Shown piece after piece: positions 9,508-17,638 of a stretch of DNA of 64,000 nucleotides. A program made the position numbers and the translations under genes. Source of the DNA: Chitinophaga flava (lineage in GTDB: Bacteria; Bacteroidota; Bacteroidia; Chitinophagales; Chitinophagaceae). The notes below the pieces were generated by a model. That model saw only the letters and a program-made list of their open reading frames with translations. It had not been told where the DNA came from and made no database searches. Position 1 is the stretch's first letter. Each line of letters begins with the position of its first letter. The stretch lies in the NCBI RefSeq assembly GCF_003308995.1, contig NZ_QFFJ01000002.1, positions 3,534,001 through 3,598,000 of the forward strand. The letters are read 5' to 3'.

Positions 9508-9948
9508 ATGCTTACAGAAATACTTATCAATTTATTTGAACGAGACCTTAGCCGTCTCGAAGACGAAATAGCAGCCTATGAAACGGAAGCTGCCATCTGG
9601 CGTGTGCCTCAGGGTATCAAGAACTCAGGCGGTAACCTTTGCCTGCATCTCTGCGGCAACCTGCAGCATTTTATCGGTGCTATACTGGGTCATACCGGGT
9701 ATGTCCGGAACAGAGACCTGGAGTTCAGCTCCCGAGATGTACCCCGTGAGGAGCTGCTGGTGCTGGTGGGGACTACACGACGTACAGTGCTTACCGTTAT
9801 CCTGAGCCTTTCTGCCGAAGACCTTGAAAAAATATACCCGGAGAAGGTGTTGGGAGAAGCCTCCACTGGTCATTTCCTGGTACATCTTTGTACGCACCTC
9901 GGCTATCATCTGGGACAAATCAATTACCATCGCCGGTTAACCCAGTAA
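9508..9948 (+). CDS. DinB-like (DUF1572-type) metal-binding protein
   Basis: A 146-residue predicted four-helix-bundle protein. The first conserved histidines lie in LHLCGNLQHFIG (about residues 48-59) and the second set in HLGYHLGQINYHR near the C terminus, as in the DinB/DUF1572 superfamily, where three histidines bind a metal. Many members are thiol transferases or stress proteins, but the substrate of this one cannot be told from sequence. The PAP2 gene follows after 3 bases, so the two are probably co-transcribed. Confidence 0.8.
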   Translation: MLTEILINLFERDLSRLEDEIAAYETEAAIWRVPQGIKNSGGNLCLHLCGNLQHFIGAILGHTGYVRNRDLEFSSRDVPREELLVLVGTTRRTVLTVILSLSAEDLEKIYPEKVLGEASTGHFLVHLCTHLGYHLGQINYHRRLTQ

Positions 9949-9951
9949 GTC

Positions 9952-10608
9952 ATGCCACAATCTACTTTTGCTCAGCGTTTTCTGCAGGTGTACCTGCAAC
10001 TCAGAATGCTGATATGGCCTTTTATTGTATTGTTGGCTGGGGTGCTGGTATTCCGCAGCTTCTATGGACGGGAAGACATTTATTTTTACATTAACCGGCT
10101 GCATACCAGCTGGGGGGACTGGTTGTTTCCTCGTATTACAGAACTGGGCAGCACCGCAGCCTGTGTAGTGATCTCCCTGCTGTTATTTTTCATCAATAGA
10201 AGAATGGGGACTGTGATGGCCGCAGCTTATGTGTTTAACTCCATGGTCAACTTTGCACTTAAGTTTATGGTGTCGTTTCCCAGACCACGTCGTTACTTCG
10301 CCCAACGGCTACACGACATTTATTTTGTTCCCGGCGTAGAGGTACTGGATAATTTCAGGAGTTTTCCTTCCGGACACAGCGTATGTGCTTTTACTGCAGC
10401 CACGGTGTTGTCTTACTATGTTAAAAATAAATACTGGTCTTTGTTATTCCTCCTGCTGGCAGCCTTGGTAGCTTATTCGCGGATGTATATGAGTCAGCAC
10501 TTTCTGGAGGATGTAACTGCCGGCGCTACTGAAGGCATTCTGCTGACGATGTTCTGGATCACTGTGATTAATAACAACGTAACTGGAGTACCTGATCAGG
10601 GGAGATAA
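9952..10608 (+). CDS. PAP2-family membrane phosphatase
   Basis: A 218-residue integral membrane protein with the three parts of the PAP2 active site: KFMVSFPRPRR, FPSGHS, and SRMYMSQHFLED with the catalytic His and Asp. Five or six membrane segments are likely. Family members remove phosphate from lipid phosphates such as phosphatidic acid, undecaprenyl pyrophosphate or lipid A intermediates; the substrate is unknown here. It starts 3 bases after the DinB-like stop and ends before a strong shared hairpin. A second, periplasm-exported PAP2 protein is encoded at 11634-12440. Confidence 0.9.
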   Translation: MPQSTFAQRFLQVYLQLRMLIWPFIVLLAGVLVFRSFYGREDIYFYINRLHTSWGDWLFPRITELGSTAACVVISLLLFFINRRMGTVMAAAYVFNSMVNFALKFMVSFPRPRRYFAQRLHDIYFVPGVEVLDNFRSFPSGHSVCAFTAATVLSYYVKNKYWSLLFLLLAALVAYSRMYMSQHFLEDVTAGATEGILLTMFWITVINNNVTGVPDQGR

Positions 10609-10634
10609 TGCAGTATCATAATATTTGATTCATG

Positions 10635-10664
10635 TGAAAGGTTGATAATATCATCAACCTTTCA
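10635..10664. terminator. Bidirectional hairpin between convergent genes
   Basis: Perfect 12-base arms TGAAAGGTTGAT and ATCAACCTTTCA with a 6-base loop. It directly abuts the stop codon of the minus-strand gene (10665) and lies 26 bases after the plus-strand PAP2 stop. Confidence 0.75.
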
Positions 10665-11297
10665 TTATTTCCGCTCATCAGGAGCATCAGCACCATCATT
10701 GAACATCATCGTTGCGATTTGGTACAACATCCCCGGATTCAATCCTCCATTTAAATCGTTTATTCTTCCATTCATCAGGTGGTTGGGAGGCATTGTACCT
10801 GGTTTGAATTCCAGCGTAGTAGCATTGTAGGGAGGAGTGGAGGGAATATGCCGATGGGGTTTATAATTGGCCGGAGCGGCAACATAACGGGCCCATAGTA
10901 CTTCGTAGCCAATATAAATCTGGTTTTGCCCTTCCATGACATGATCTGCATGACCGAGGCAGCATTCATCGCCGGGGCCCAGGTTTTCAATGAGACGGGT
11001 ACGGGTGGTAGTGCCTACCTGTGTACTGATTACCTGACGGATGGCAACGGTAATAAAACGGTCTGCGGAGGTATTGCGGAGATTACGCAGGTACCGGGAA
11101 ATACTAAATGAGCTGTTGACAATTCCGGTAATCATAATTTGGGCAGCTGCATCTTCACCTTCAGGAGGAGTATACTGTTGCTCAGGCGGTGCGGAGGAGC
11201 TGACTGTACAGGCTTTATAGATGACATACCCTATTATACAGGTAAGGATGGCCAGGATAAAGTACATATATGGGTCATGATTAAATGTGTGTTTCAA
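10665..11297 (-). CDS. Membrane-anchored protein of unknown function
   Basis: A 210-residue protein that I do not recognise. Residues about 11-27 form one N-terminal hydrophobic helix (MYFILAILTCIIGYVIY), so the rest probably sits in the periplasm as an anchored domain. The body contains GPGDECCLGHADHVMEGQ, with paired cysteines and two histidines that could bind a metal or form a disulfide; the C-terminal third has several prolines. It stands alone between a shared terminator and a 336-base gap. The frame is long and free of shadow-like bias, so the gene is likely real. Confidence 0.6.
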   Translation of the reverse strand: MKHTFNHDPYMYFILAILTCIIGYVIYKACTVSSSAPPEQQYTPPEGEDAAAQIMITGIVNSSFSISRYLRNLRNTSADRFITVAIRQVISTQVGTTTRTRLIENLGPGDECCLGHADHVMEGQNQIYIGYEVLWARYVAAPANYKPHRHIPSTPPYNATTLEFKPGTMPPNHLMNGRINDLNGGLNPGMLYQIATMMFNDGADAPDERK

Positions 11298-11633
11298 ATA
11301 TACTAATGACCGGCCGCTCTATTTGTAAATCCAATGTTAATCCAATTATTGTGATAATACTATTTTCATATTTACAGATGCTGTATTAACAAAAAAGGCT
11401 TTTGTGGGTGGCGGTAAGAGTGATTAACAATTAAATCACAAAAAATACAGAAAGAATCCCCCAACTTTGCCAGACGATTTTTTAGGGTGTTTGTAAGCTA
11501 TGCTTTCTTTTGACTATATCTGTTTTACCCCAATCTTTTCCTGAGAAAATGCTTCCTGCTTCCGATAAACGGAAGGCTTGACTGTTATGTCATTAGTGGA
11601 AGTATTTATCTGAAAAGTATCTGTGGCAGCGTA
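11298..11633. other. Intergenic region, 336 bases, no gene seen
   Basis: AT-rich, with no open frame of note. It should carry the promoter for the minus-strand gene ending at 10665, but no exact TAnnTTTG was found there; TATTTTTTG near 11440 (minus strand) is one base too long. A small hairpin (CTTCCG-ATAAA-CGGAAG, 11559-11575) lies near the 3' end of the PAP2 gene and may be its weak terminator. Confidence 0.6.
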
Positions 11634-12440
11634 TTATCTGGGAAATAATACTACGCTTAATCCTGCACTATGCCATTGTGCATTGTAATAAGGCAGTACT
11701 GTCGTAGCGGCATGACCGTTAGTACTGTTCTTAAACAACTTACGTTGTATCCATGGATATACCCAATAAGCAGCTTTGGTGCTCAGAATACCAAAACCTG
11801 CCCCGGCCACCACATCACTGAACCAGTGTTTATTATTGTACATTCTTAATGCTCCTGTAGCAGTAGCGGCAGCATAACCCGCTACGCCATACCAGGGAGA
11901 TACATCTTTGTATTCCTGCCGGAGAAATTCTGCGGAAGCGAATGCAGTAGCAGTATGTCCGGATGGGAAAGACAGATTATCGCTGCCATCAGGCCTCATT
12001 TCATGGGTAATATGTTTAACTGCTTCTACAGATCCGGCAGTAAATACGGCTGCAATTCCGAGGATAATAGTACGGTCGCGGAAATTATGTTTCCCATGGA
12101 CACCTGCCAAATTCAGCGCATACACAGCAGCTACCGGTGCATATTGCAGATAGTTGTCAATACTGGTATGGAAATCAGGGTTATGTTCTATTAATTCTTT
12201 ACTGGTGGAGTGATTGAGATCTACCAGTGAATGCATGTTCAGGGCTGCAAAACCGTAACCAATCATCACTGCCGGTACTACCAGACCCGCGGCGGTACTA
12301 CGAATAGCCGGTGGCGGTGTTACGGTCAGGTGAAAAGTGTCTTTATCGGTTTGAGAGAGGGAATCTGCCTTCATCTGGGCTTTTAAAGTGCTGGTCATGG
12401 CACCCAGGGCCAGGCCAGTTGTAAGTATCATCTTTTTCAT
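11634..12440 (-). CDS. Exported PAP2-family phosphatase
   Basis: 268 residues starting with a signal peptide (about 1-22, MKKMILTTGLALGAMTSTLKAQ region, cleavage after LKA). The PAP2 motifs are KHITHEMRP, FPSGHT and RMYNNKHWFSDVVAG. The arrangement is typical of Bacteroidota periplasmic or outer-membrane-side lipid phosphatases. Substrate unknown. It follows the FUSC-like gene on the same strand with a 59-base gap that holds its own -7 element, so independent transcription is likely. Confidence 0.88.
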   Translation of the reverse strand: MKKMILTTGLALGAMTSTLKAQMKADSLSQTDKDTFHLTVTPPPAIRSTAAGLVVPAVMIGYGFAALNMHSLVDLNHSTSKELIEHNPDFHTSIDNYLQYAPVAAVYALNLAGVHGKHNFRDRTIILGIAAVFTAGSVEAVKHITHEMRPDGSDNLSFPSGHTATAFASAEFLRQEYKDVSPWYGVAGYAAATATGALRMYNNKHWFSDVVAGAGFGILSTKAAYWVYPWIQRKLFKNSTNGHAATTVLPYYNAQWHSAGLSVVLFPR

Positions 12441-12459
12441 GCATCACGCCTTAGTTGGT

Positions 12460-12467
12460 CAAAAATA
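12460..12467 (-). promoter_or_regulatory. -7 element for the exported PAP2 gene
   Basis: On the minus strand TATTTTTG matches TAnnTTTG, 20 bases before the ATG. No clear -33 element. Confidence 0.45.
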
Positions 12468-12499
12468 TCGGGCAATTCTGTAGGAATTCTGTACTTCGT

Positions 12500-13015
12500 T
12501 TATTCGCCTCCGCGGTCGGTGATGGATAAAATCATCTCGGCGGTTTGTTTGGTATACCGGTTATGAAAGATAAAGGTAATCAGAAGACCCAGCACGCAGC
12601 CTGTCAGTACTGATATTACCCGGCCCACGGCCGTGTCCCAGAGATGGGCCCCGGCCTCATGGGTCATTACAATAATGGTGGCTGCCAGGGCTGTACGGGT
12701 AGCCGGTTCCAGTTTGAACAGGTTACATAACACCACTGTTATGCATACGGCTATACTCATAGTGATCAACAGATTGGGATGAAACAACAATAGCAAAAAA
12801 CCGGATGCAGCCCCTATCACATTAGCTTTGATACGGGTCACGGCTAATGTCATGGCATCAGAGCCATCCGGCGATAAAACCAGCATCACCGATATCAGCA
12901 CCCATACTACGTCTTTGTAATCCAGCAACCAGGAGAGAACCAGCACTACCAGCACGCCGCTCACACATTTAGCAGCATAAATCAGCAACCGTTGTAATCT
13001 TGCTTTGTTGACCAT
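12500..13015 (-). CDS. FUSC/aromatic acid exporter-like membrane protein
   Basis: A 171-residue protein with about five or six hydrophobic segments. The pattern VWVLISVMLVLSPD, then RIKANVIGAASGF and GRVISVLTGCVLGLLI matches the conserved membrane half of the FUSC (fusaric acid resistance-like/ArAE) family. It is short: full exporters are two to four times longer and have a cytosolic domain, so it may be a single half-unit that works as an oligomer. It is divergent from the PCMD lipoprotein gene. Transport function is inferred from family only. Confidence 0.75.
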   Translation of the reverse strand: MVNKARLQRLLIYAAKCVSGVLVVLVLSWLLDYKDVVWVLISVMLVLSPDGSDAMTLAVTRIKANVIGAASGFLLLLFHPNLLITMSIAVCITVVLCNLFKLEPATRTALAATIIVMTHEAGAHLWDTAVGRVISVLTGCVLGLLITFIFHNRYTKQTAEMILSITDRGGE

Positions 13016-13064
13016 ACCGCAATGTTAGGACATTTGGTACATATATCGCTTAATATATATGTAG

Positions 13065-13093
13065 ATTGTTCAGGTTGAGTTTTCTTACCTTTG
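13065..13093 (+). promoter_or_regulatory. Promoter of the PCMD lipoprotein operon
   Basis: The -7 element TACCTTTG (13086-13093) matches TAnnTTTG and a TTG at 13066-13068 lies 20 bases upstream, fitting the Bacteroidota -33 element. The ATG at 13120 is 27 bases after the -7 element. This rules out upstream in-frame starts such as the TTG at 13066. Confidence 0.65.
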
Positions 13094-13119
13094 GGACTTT
13101 TTTTAATCAACTGATAACC

Positions 13120-14181
13120 ATGAGACTACGGAAACTATGCTACATGGCAGCTGTTATCGGTTTATTACAGGCCTGTATAAAAGACGCACCTGTAAATCCC
13201 GAAGCTGACATCGAAACCTTTGCCGTTGACAAAGAACAACTGACTGGAGATGTGTTTATTGACCATGCTAACGGAACCATTCTACTGTATCTGACACCCG
13301 ACGCTTACAAACAAGGGATAGCCCCTGCAATCACCCTTTCCGGCGGCGCTACCGTTACACCCGCATCCGGTGACTCTATCCACTTTGACAGTACCCACGT
13401 CAATCAATATGTGGTGACGGCTGCCGATGGCATCCATCAAAAAACCTACAAGGTGGAAGCTATCGATAACGGTATTTGGAAATGGGACTTTGAAAAGTGG
13501 ATGCTGAATCCTAAAGACAAATACCAATATGCAATCAATGACGATAGCACCCTGGTATGGTCTTCCGGAAACCCTGGTATTGCTATGGCTGGTGTCCCTA
13601 AAGACCCGAAAGAGTATCCGCTTAGAGCTACTACCGATGCCTATCACGGACAATATGCCGCCGAAATGGTGACCCGCAAAGGAACTGCCCTGTCTGGCAT
13701 TATGGGTATCAAACTGTTTGCCGGCTCTCTTTTCCTGGGTGTATTTGAAAGCAAGAATGCGCTCACTCAGCCCCTGAAAGCTACCCAGTTTGGACAGCCA
13801 TACCGCGGCGAACCAGTGCGCTTTACCGGATACTACAAATACCAGCCCGGCGCCAGTTATCAGGACAAGTCTGGTACCATTATACCAGGCATGACCGACT
13901 CCTGCTCTATCTACGCTATCCTGTATACCGGAACGTCCCGATTGGATGCTACCAATATACAGACCTCAGACAGGATCGTAGCAAAAGCAATTTTACCGGA
14001 TGGCTCTGCACGTGCCCAGTGGACCCGCTTTGATATCCCGTTCGTCATCACCCGGAAAATAAGCCACTCAGAAAAAATGATGATGGCTATCGTGGCTTCC
14101 TCCAGTAAAGATGGAGACAGCTACAAGGGCGCTATCGGCAGCCGCCTCGTACTGGATAGCATCCAAATCGTTCACCAATAA
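13120..14181 (+). CDS. PCMD-domain surface lipoprotein
   Basis: About 353 residues. The start at 13120 gives a lipoprotein signal ending in LLQAC, and the promoter lies just upstream. After the lipidated Cys comes an Ig-like domain (roughly residues 20-115, ending YKVEAIDNG), then a C-terminal domain with WKWDFEKW, GSLFLGVF and a final LDSIQIVH that matches the Bacteroidota PCMD (putative carbohydrate metabolism domain) family. Such proteins are probably surface glycan-binding proteins; no catalytic activity is established. The next gene, an outer-membrane barrel, begins 12 bases later, so the two form an operon ending at the terminator at 15023-15057. Confidence 0.75.
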   Translation: MRLRKLCYMAAVIGLLQACIKDAPVNPEADIETFAVDKEQLTGDVFIDHANGTILLYLTPDAYKQGIAPAITLSGGATVTPASGDSIHFDSTHVNQYVVTAADGIHQKTYKVEAIDNGIWKWDFEKWMLNPKDKYQYAINDDSTLVWSSGNPGIAMAGVPKDPKEYPLRATTDAYHGQYAAEMVTRKGTALSGIMGIKLFAGSLFLGVFESKNALTQPLKATQFGQPYRGEPVRFTGYYKYQPGASYQDKSGTIIPGMTDSCSIYAILYTGTSRLDATNIQTSDRIVAKAILPDGSARAQWTRFDIPFVITRKISHSEKMMMAIVASSSKDGDSYKGAIGSRLVLDSIQIVHQ

Positions 14182-14193
14182 TGCTTTGATCCC

Positions 14194-14964
14194 ATGAATA
14201 TTAAATTCAAAGGACTGTTGGCCGTTATGCTGTTGGCAGCTGGACAACTGTTTGCGCAGGAAAATAATAACAACAATAAAAATACGCCCACCTTTACACC
14301 AGGCCTGGAACATCGTATTCTGGCCGGGTTCAACTTCGGCGCTACCGCACCGGTAGGATTACCCAACACTATCCGCCGGATCAATAGTTTCCGGCCCGAA
14401 TTCAGTCCCTCCCTGGGATATGAACTGTCTTACCGCATTACCTCCAAATGGGGCGCTTCACTGGCTGTGAAACTCGATTATAAGGGTATGGCCACTAAAG
14501 ACGAAGTACTGTATTTCCCTACCATCATCACCACAGAAGATGGCGGCAGCTTTTCAGGTAACTTCAGCGGTAAAAACAAAACAATTGTGCGCAACGCCTA
14601 TGTGGCTTTCCCGCTAAGCGCCACTTTTACACCTAATACCAAATGGCGCTTCAGCCTTGGTGGTTACGCGGCATGGCTGTTCAGCTCTAACTTTTACGGT
14701 ACCGTATCCGATGGTTATATCCGCAATGGAGGCCCTACCGGCGAGAAAGTAATCATCGACAAAGCCTCCTTCGACTTTGGTACCGATGTACGGAAATTCG
14801 ATATTGGTTTGCAAGGCGGCGCTATGAGAAAAGTAGGCCGTAAGCTGGAAGTAATGGGTAACCTCTCCTGGGGATTAAAACCCATTTTCCCGGATGACTT
14901 TAAAGGACTGGATTTCCCATTGTATAATATCTATCTGACACTGGGAGTGGCTTATAAAATCTGA
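14194..14964 (+). CDS. Outer-membrane beta-barrel protein
   Basis: 256 residues with a signal peptide (MNIKFKGLLAVMLLAAGQLF, cleaved at FAQ) followed by an Asn-rich linker. The rest alternates short hydrophobic strands with turns (YELSYRITSKWGASLAVKL, RFSLGGYAAWLF, VMGNLSWGLKP) and ends in LTLGVAYKI, a typical barrel-terminal strand. It resembles the PorT/OMP_b-brl_2 group. It is the second gene of the PCMD operon; this pairing suggests a partner or anchoring role for the lipoprotein (inference). Confidence 0.8.
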   Translation: MNIKFKGLLAVMLLAAGQLFAQENNNNNKNTPTFTPGLEHRILAGFNFGATAPVGLPNTIRRINSFRPEFSPSLGYELSYRITSKWGASLAVKLDYKGMATKDEVLYFPTIITTEDGGSFSGNFSGKNKTIVRNAYVAFPLSATFTPNTKWRFSLGGYAAWLFSSNFYGTVSDGYIRNGGPTGEKVIIDKASFDFGTDVRKFDIGLQGGAMRKVGRKLEVMGNLSWGLKPIFPDDFKGLDFPLYNIYLTLGVAYKI

Positions 14965-14965
14965 T

Positions 14966-14985
14966 CCCAGGACTGAAGTCCTGGG
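14966..14985. repeat. Perfect palindromic hairpin, possible dispersed repeat
   Basis: CCCAGGAC-TGAA-GTCCTGGG lies right after the OMP stop and continues as GGGCTATG. Its right half is shared exactly with 6786-6798. It may be a REP-like element rather than the terminator, since a stronger terminator follows. Confidence 0.45.
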
Positions 14986-15022
14986 CTATGTTTGTGGAAT
15001 GTGAGTACGGGGTATTGAAAAT

Positions 15023-15057
15023 AGAAAGCGCGCAAGTTAAGTTCTTGCGCGCTTTCT
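15023..15057. terminator. Strong bidirectional terminator
   Basis: Perfect 14-base arms AGAAAGCGCGCAAG and CTTGCGCGCTTTCT with a 7-base loop, followed on the plus strand by GTTTTTTGTTTTTG. It separates the PCMD operon from the convergent S10 peptidase gene. Confidence 0.9.
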
Positions 15058-15113
15058 GTTTTTTGTTTTTGATGTTATTATGTTTGGATGCTTTTATGAT
15101 TTTTTGATGAGGA

Positions 15114-16652
15114 TTAGTATTTGGCTGGCTGGCCGGCTTTAGGCAGGGATTTCTTAATGAAATCACGGATATCATCATTGCCGGTGGTCAGATCATCTTT
15201 GCGGAGGTACATCATATGACCACTGCGGTAGCCTTTCCAGGACAGCCGGTTTTTAAGCTTTCTACCAGGGTCCAGTTGCCACATGCTGTATTTGGCATTG
15301 AAGTAATCACAGGCACCATCGTAATAACCGGACTGTATCATCACGTTTAAGTAAGGATTGGCAGCCATCGCCTGGCGCAGGTTTTCACCTGTTCTATCTC
15401 CATTGCGGTCCCAGGGATGTACCGGGCCGAACATCATATATTTCAGGTCAGTAGGAAATTTCAGCTCTTCACGCAGGTAGATGTTGATAGCCGGCGTAAA
15501 GGCATGGAGCCAGGAAGTCAGCTCGGCGTTGTAGTCGGGATTATTGCCGGCATCTTCCTTGTCCTGTCCCAGATAGCGGGAATCCAGGCGGCCTACGGTA
15601 TACCCCCTGTCTCTCAGTAGTTCTTTCCAGAAAAAGTCGGGCGGTATGTTCAGGTTGTGTTGGAGGATCACTTTCTCGGAAAGGCCGGAGTAACGGGCCA
15701 TACGGCTGGCTATCTCTTTCCTTTTCTGTTCATCCAGGAAACCACCCTGGCTGATGGCCGGGATCAATTCATGAATAGTGAAGTGCTCCACTTCAGGTAG
15801 CATGGTTGTCAGATCTTTTTGCTGGAGGTCAGCGGTCAGGGCTTTGTGGTACCAGGCAGTAGCTGCATAATATGGAAGGCTCAAAGCAGCATCTACAGGG
15901 CCGTTACGGGAAATACCCAGATCAGTGGGAGATACCAGTATTACACCATTCAGATACATCCACTGCGCATTCTGTAATTCCAGCGCGAGACCAGACACAC
16001 GGGTGGTCCCATAACTTTCGCCGATCAGGTATTTAGGAGAAGCCCAGCGGTTATGCCGGGACACAAAGGTATTGATCCATTCGGCGAGATATTTTATATC
16101 GGCATTCACACCGAAGAATTTATCGCGTGGTGCATCTTTATTGATCCTTGAAAAGCCGGTATTGGCGGGATCTATATACACGATGTCTGCAATATCAAGA
16201 ATAGACTGCGGATTTTCGTGTATGCCATAGGGTTGTACCGGATAACCTTCATCATCGATATTCAGGAGGCGGGGCCCGGTGTAGGCGATCTGCATCCAGA
16301 CAGAGGGCGTACCAGGGCCGCCATTGAAAGAAATAACCAGTGGCCGGGAGGCGCGGTCTTTTACATCTGTTCTTTCATAATAGGTATAAAAGAGGCCGGC
16401 CATCACTTTACCATCCTGGTCCCATACAGGCTGGGTGCCGGCAACGGCTTTGTAAGGAACCTTTTGTCCTTTGATAGTGACGTCGTGAAAACTGGTAACA
16501 GCTGTGTCCGGATTAAGGGAAAGACCAGGGTTGGCTCCTGTGAGTTCTGTTTTAGGTGCAGGTTTAGCGGGTTGTTGCGCTAATACCGGTTGCAGCCCTG
16601 CCAGTCCGGTTGCCAGCAGAGGCAGCCATATGGCTTTGTTGATTGCGTTCAT
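15114..16652 (-). CDS. S10-family serine carboxypeptidase
   Basis: 512 residues with a signal peptide (to about residue 26, VLAQQ). An alpha/beta-hydrolase peptidase that removes C-terminal residues, acting in the periplasm or outside. The oxyanion-hole motif FNGGPG, the nucleophile motif GESYG, the catalytic Asp region SGYYDGACDYF and the catalytic His in YRSGHMMYL are all visible. It follows the AraC gene on the same strand after 105 bases, and that gap holds an inverted repeat. A shared terminator at 15023-15057 ends it. Peptide substrate unknown. Confidence 0.93.
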   Translation of the reverse strand: MNAINKAIWLPLLATGLAGLQPVLAQQPAKPAPKTELTGANPGLSLNPDTAVTSFHDVTIKGQKVPYKAVAGTQPVWDQDGKVMAGLFYTYYERTDVKDRASRPLVISFNGGPGTPSVWMQIAYTGPRLLNIDDEGYPVQPYGIHENPQSILDIADIVYIDPANTGFSRINKDAPRDKFFGVNADIKYLAEWINTFVSRHNRWASPKYLIGESYGTTRVSGLALELQNAQWMYLNGVILVSPTDLGISRNGPVDAALSLPYYAATAWYHKALTADLQQKDLTTMLPEVEHFTIHELIPAISQGGFLDEQKRKEIASRMARYSGLSEKVILQHNLNIPPDFFWKELLRDRGYTVGRLDSRYLGQDKEDAGNNPDYNAELTSWLHAFTPAINIYLREELKFPTDLKYMMFGPVHPWDRNGDRTGENLRQAMAANPYLNVMIQSGYYDGACDYFNAKYSMWQLDPGRKLKNRLSWKGYRSGHMMYLRKDDLTTGNDDIRDFIKKSLPKAGQPAKY

Positions 16653-16662
16653 ATTTAGATTA

Positions 16663-16717
16663 GATATTTGGTTCAGCAGGCGTTGTAAGCCATTGCGCTA
16701 GTTTATAACCAAATATC
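16663..16717. repeat. 11-base inverted repeat upstream of the S10 gene
   Basis: GATATTTGGTT (16663-16673) and AACCAAATATC (16707-16717) are perfect complements 33 bases apart, starting 11 bases before the S10 start codon. They could fold in the leader RNA or act as an operator; nothing more can be said. Confidence 0.4.
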
Positions 16718-16757
16718 CGTATATCCAAACCGGCCATCCCTTTTCTTATGGGTAATA

Positions 16758-17552
16758 TCAGCGCAACTGAAAATCCGAGGGACGTTTGCCGACCAGTTTA
16801 AAGAAAGTATTGCTGAAAGCGGACACACTGTTGTAGCCAGTGTCCCAGGCTATTTCACTGATTGTTTTTTCTGTTTCCAGCAGATATCCCATCGCCCGTA
16901 TCATGCGGGCCAGCTTCAGGTACTGGAAAAAAGAGATGTCCATTGTGGAACGGAACAGCCGGGTAAGTGTACGTTCACTGATATTGAAAGCTGCGCTGAT
17001 GCTCTCGAGCGTAAGTGGTTCAGCCAGGTTGGCCTGTATGTATTTGAGTACAGGTTGTAGTCTGGAATTTTCGGTGGTTGGCAGATTGATGGGGAGCGGT
17101 GAGGTACTGATATCCGGCAGAATGTTTTTAATGGCCTTGACAAACCGGTAGCCTTTGGTGCCCGGCAGCACATCTTTGTCCCATTTGGCGGTATAGAGGA
17201 TCATCTCCAGCAACAGGTTGTTTACCGGATAGATGCCGGTGCGCCTGTAAAACGGGTCCTGTTCATCATCTTCATCTAAAAAAAAGTAAATAGTCCGCAC
17301 AAAATTGGCGGGATAACGATGCGCAAAATAATGTTCTACCCCTGCCGGCACCCACATATAGTGGCGGGCTGGCAGAAAGTAGGTCTTATCCCGTGTATAT
17401 AAAAAAGCAACACCTCCTTCAACATAGGTGAGTTGTCCTTTGTTATGCTTATGGAAGGGGAAATGATGTTCCGTTTTCCAATGCCATATATAGGCGGATT
17501 CCGGGACCCTATCCACCTCCTCAATGATCAGTTCTGGTTTAAAATCTTCCAT
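16758..17552 (-). CDS. AraC-family transcriptional regulator
   Basis: 264 residues: an N-terminal cupin-like sensing domain (HKHNKGQLTYVEGG and VPAGVEHYF) and a C-terminal pair of helix-turn-helix motifs (LTLESISAAFNISERTLTRL and ISEIAWDTGYNSVSAFSNTF, closing KRPSDFQLR). It is divergent from the TolC/EmrA/EmrB-type efflux operon with 86 bases between the starts, the usual place for a local regulator. Three phased GCAA repeats in this gap are its candidate operator. The effector is probably a small exported compound (inference). Confidence 0.92.
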   Translation of the reverse strand: MEDFKPELIIEEVDRVPESAYIWHWKTEHHFPFHKHNKGQLTYVEGGVAFLYTRDKTYFLPARHYMWVPAGVEHYFAHRYPANFVRTIYFFLDEDDEQDPFYRRTGIYPVNNLLLEMILYTAKWDKDVLPGTKGYRFVKAIKNILPDISTSPLPINLPTTENSRLQPVLKYIQANLAEPLTLESISAAFNISERTLTRLFRSTMDISFFQYLKLARMIRAMGYLLETEKTISEIAWDTGYNSVSAFSNTFFKLVGKRPSDFQLR

Positions 17553-17565
17553 ATGGCCGGATTTA

Positions 17566-17596
17566 GCAATTTTATGGCAATTTATAGCAAATATTT
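17566..17596. promoter_or_regulatory. Candidate AraC operator: three phased direct repeats
   Basis: GCAATTTTAT, GCAATTTATA and GCAAATATTT start at 17566, 17577 and 17587, spaced 11 and 10 bases, so they sit on the same face of the helix. They lie in the gap between the regulator and the efflux operon, just upstream of the presumed -33 position. Confidence 0.5.
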
Positions 17597-17611
17597 TAAC
17601 CAGGATGAATT

Positions 17612-17619
17612 GAACTTTG
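17612..17619 (+). promoter_or_regulatory. Weak -7 element of the efflux operon
   Basis: GAACTTTG differs from TAnnTTTG by its first base and lies 19 bases before the tolC-like ATG. A weak core next to an AraC site fits activator dependence (inference). Confidence 0.4.
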
Positions 17620-17638
17620 CATCTTCATCAGATTAAAT

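Noticed and set aside
13066..13119. TTG at 13066 as the start of the PCMD lipoprotein
   Set aside because: It coincides with the -33 promoter element, and the lipoprotein signal begins at the ATG at 13120.
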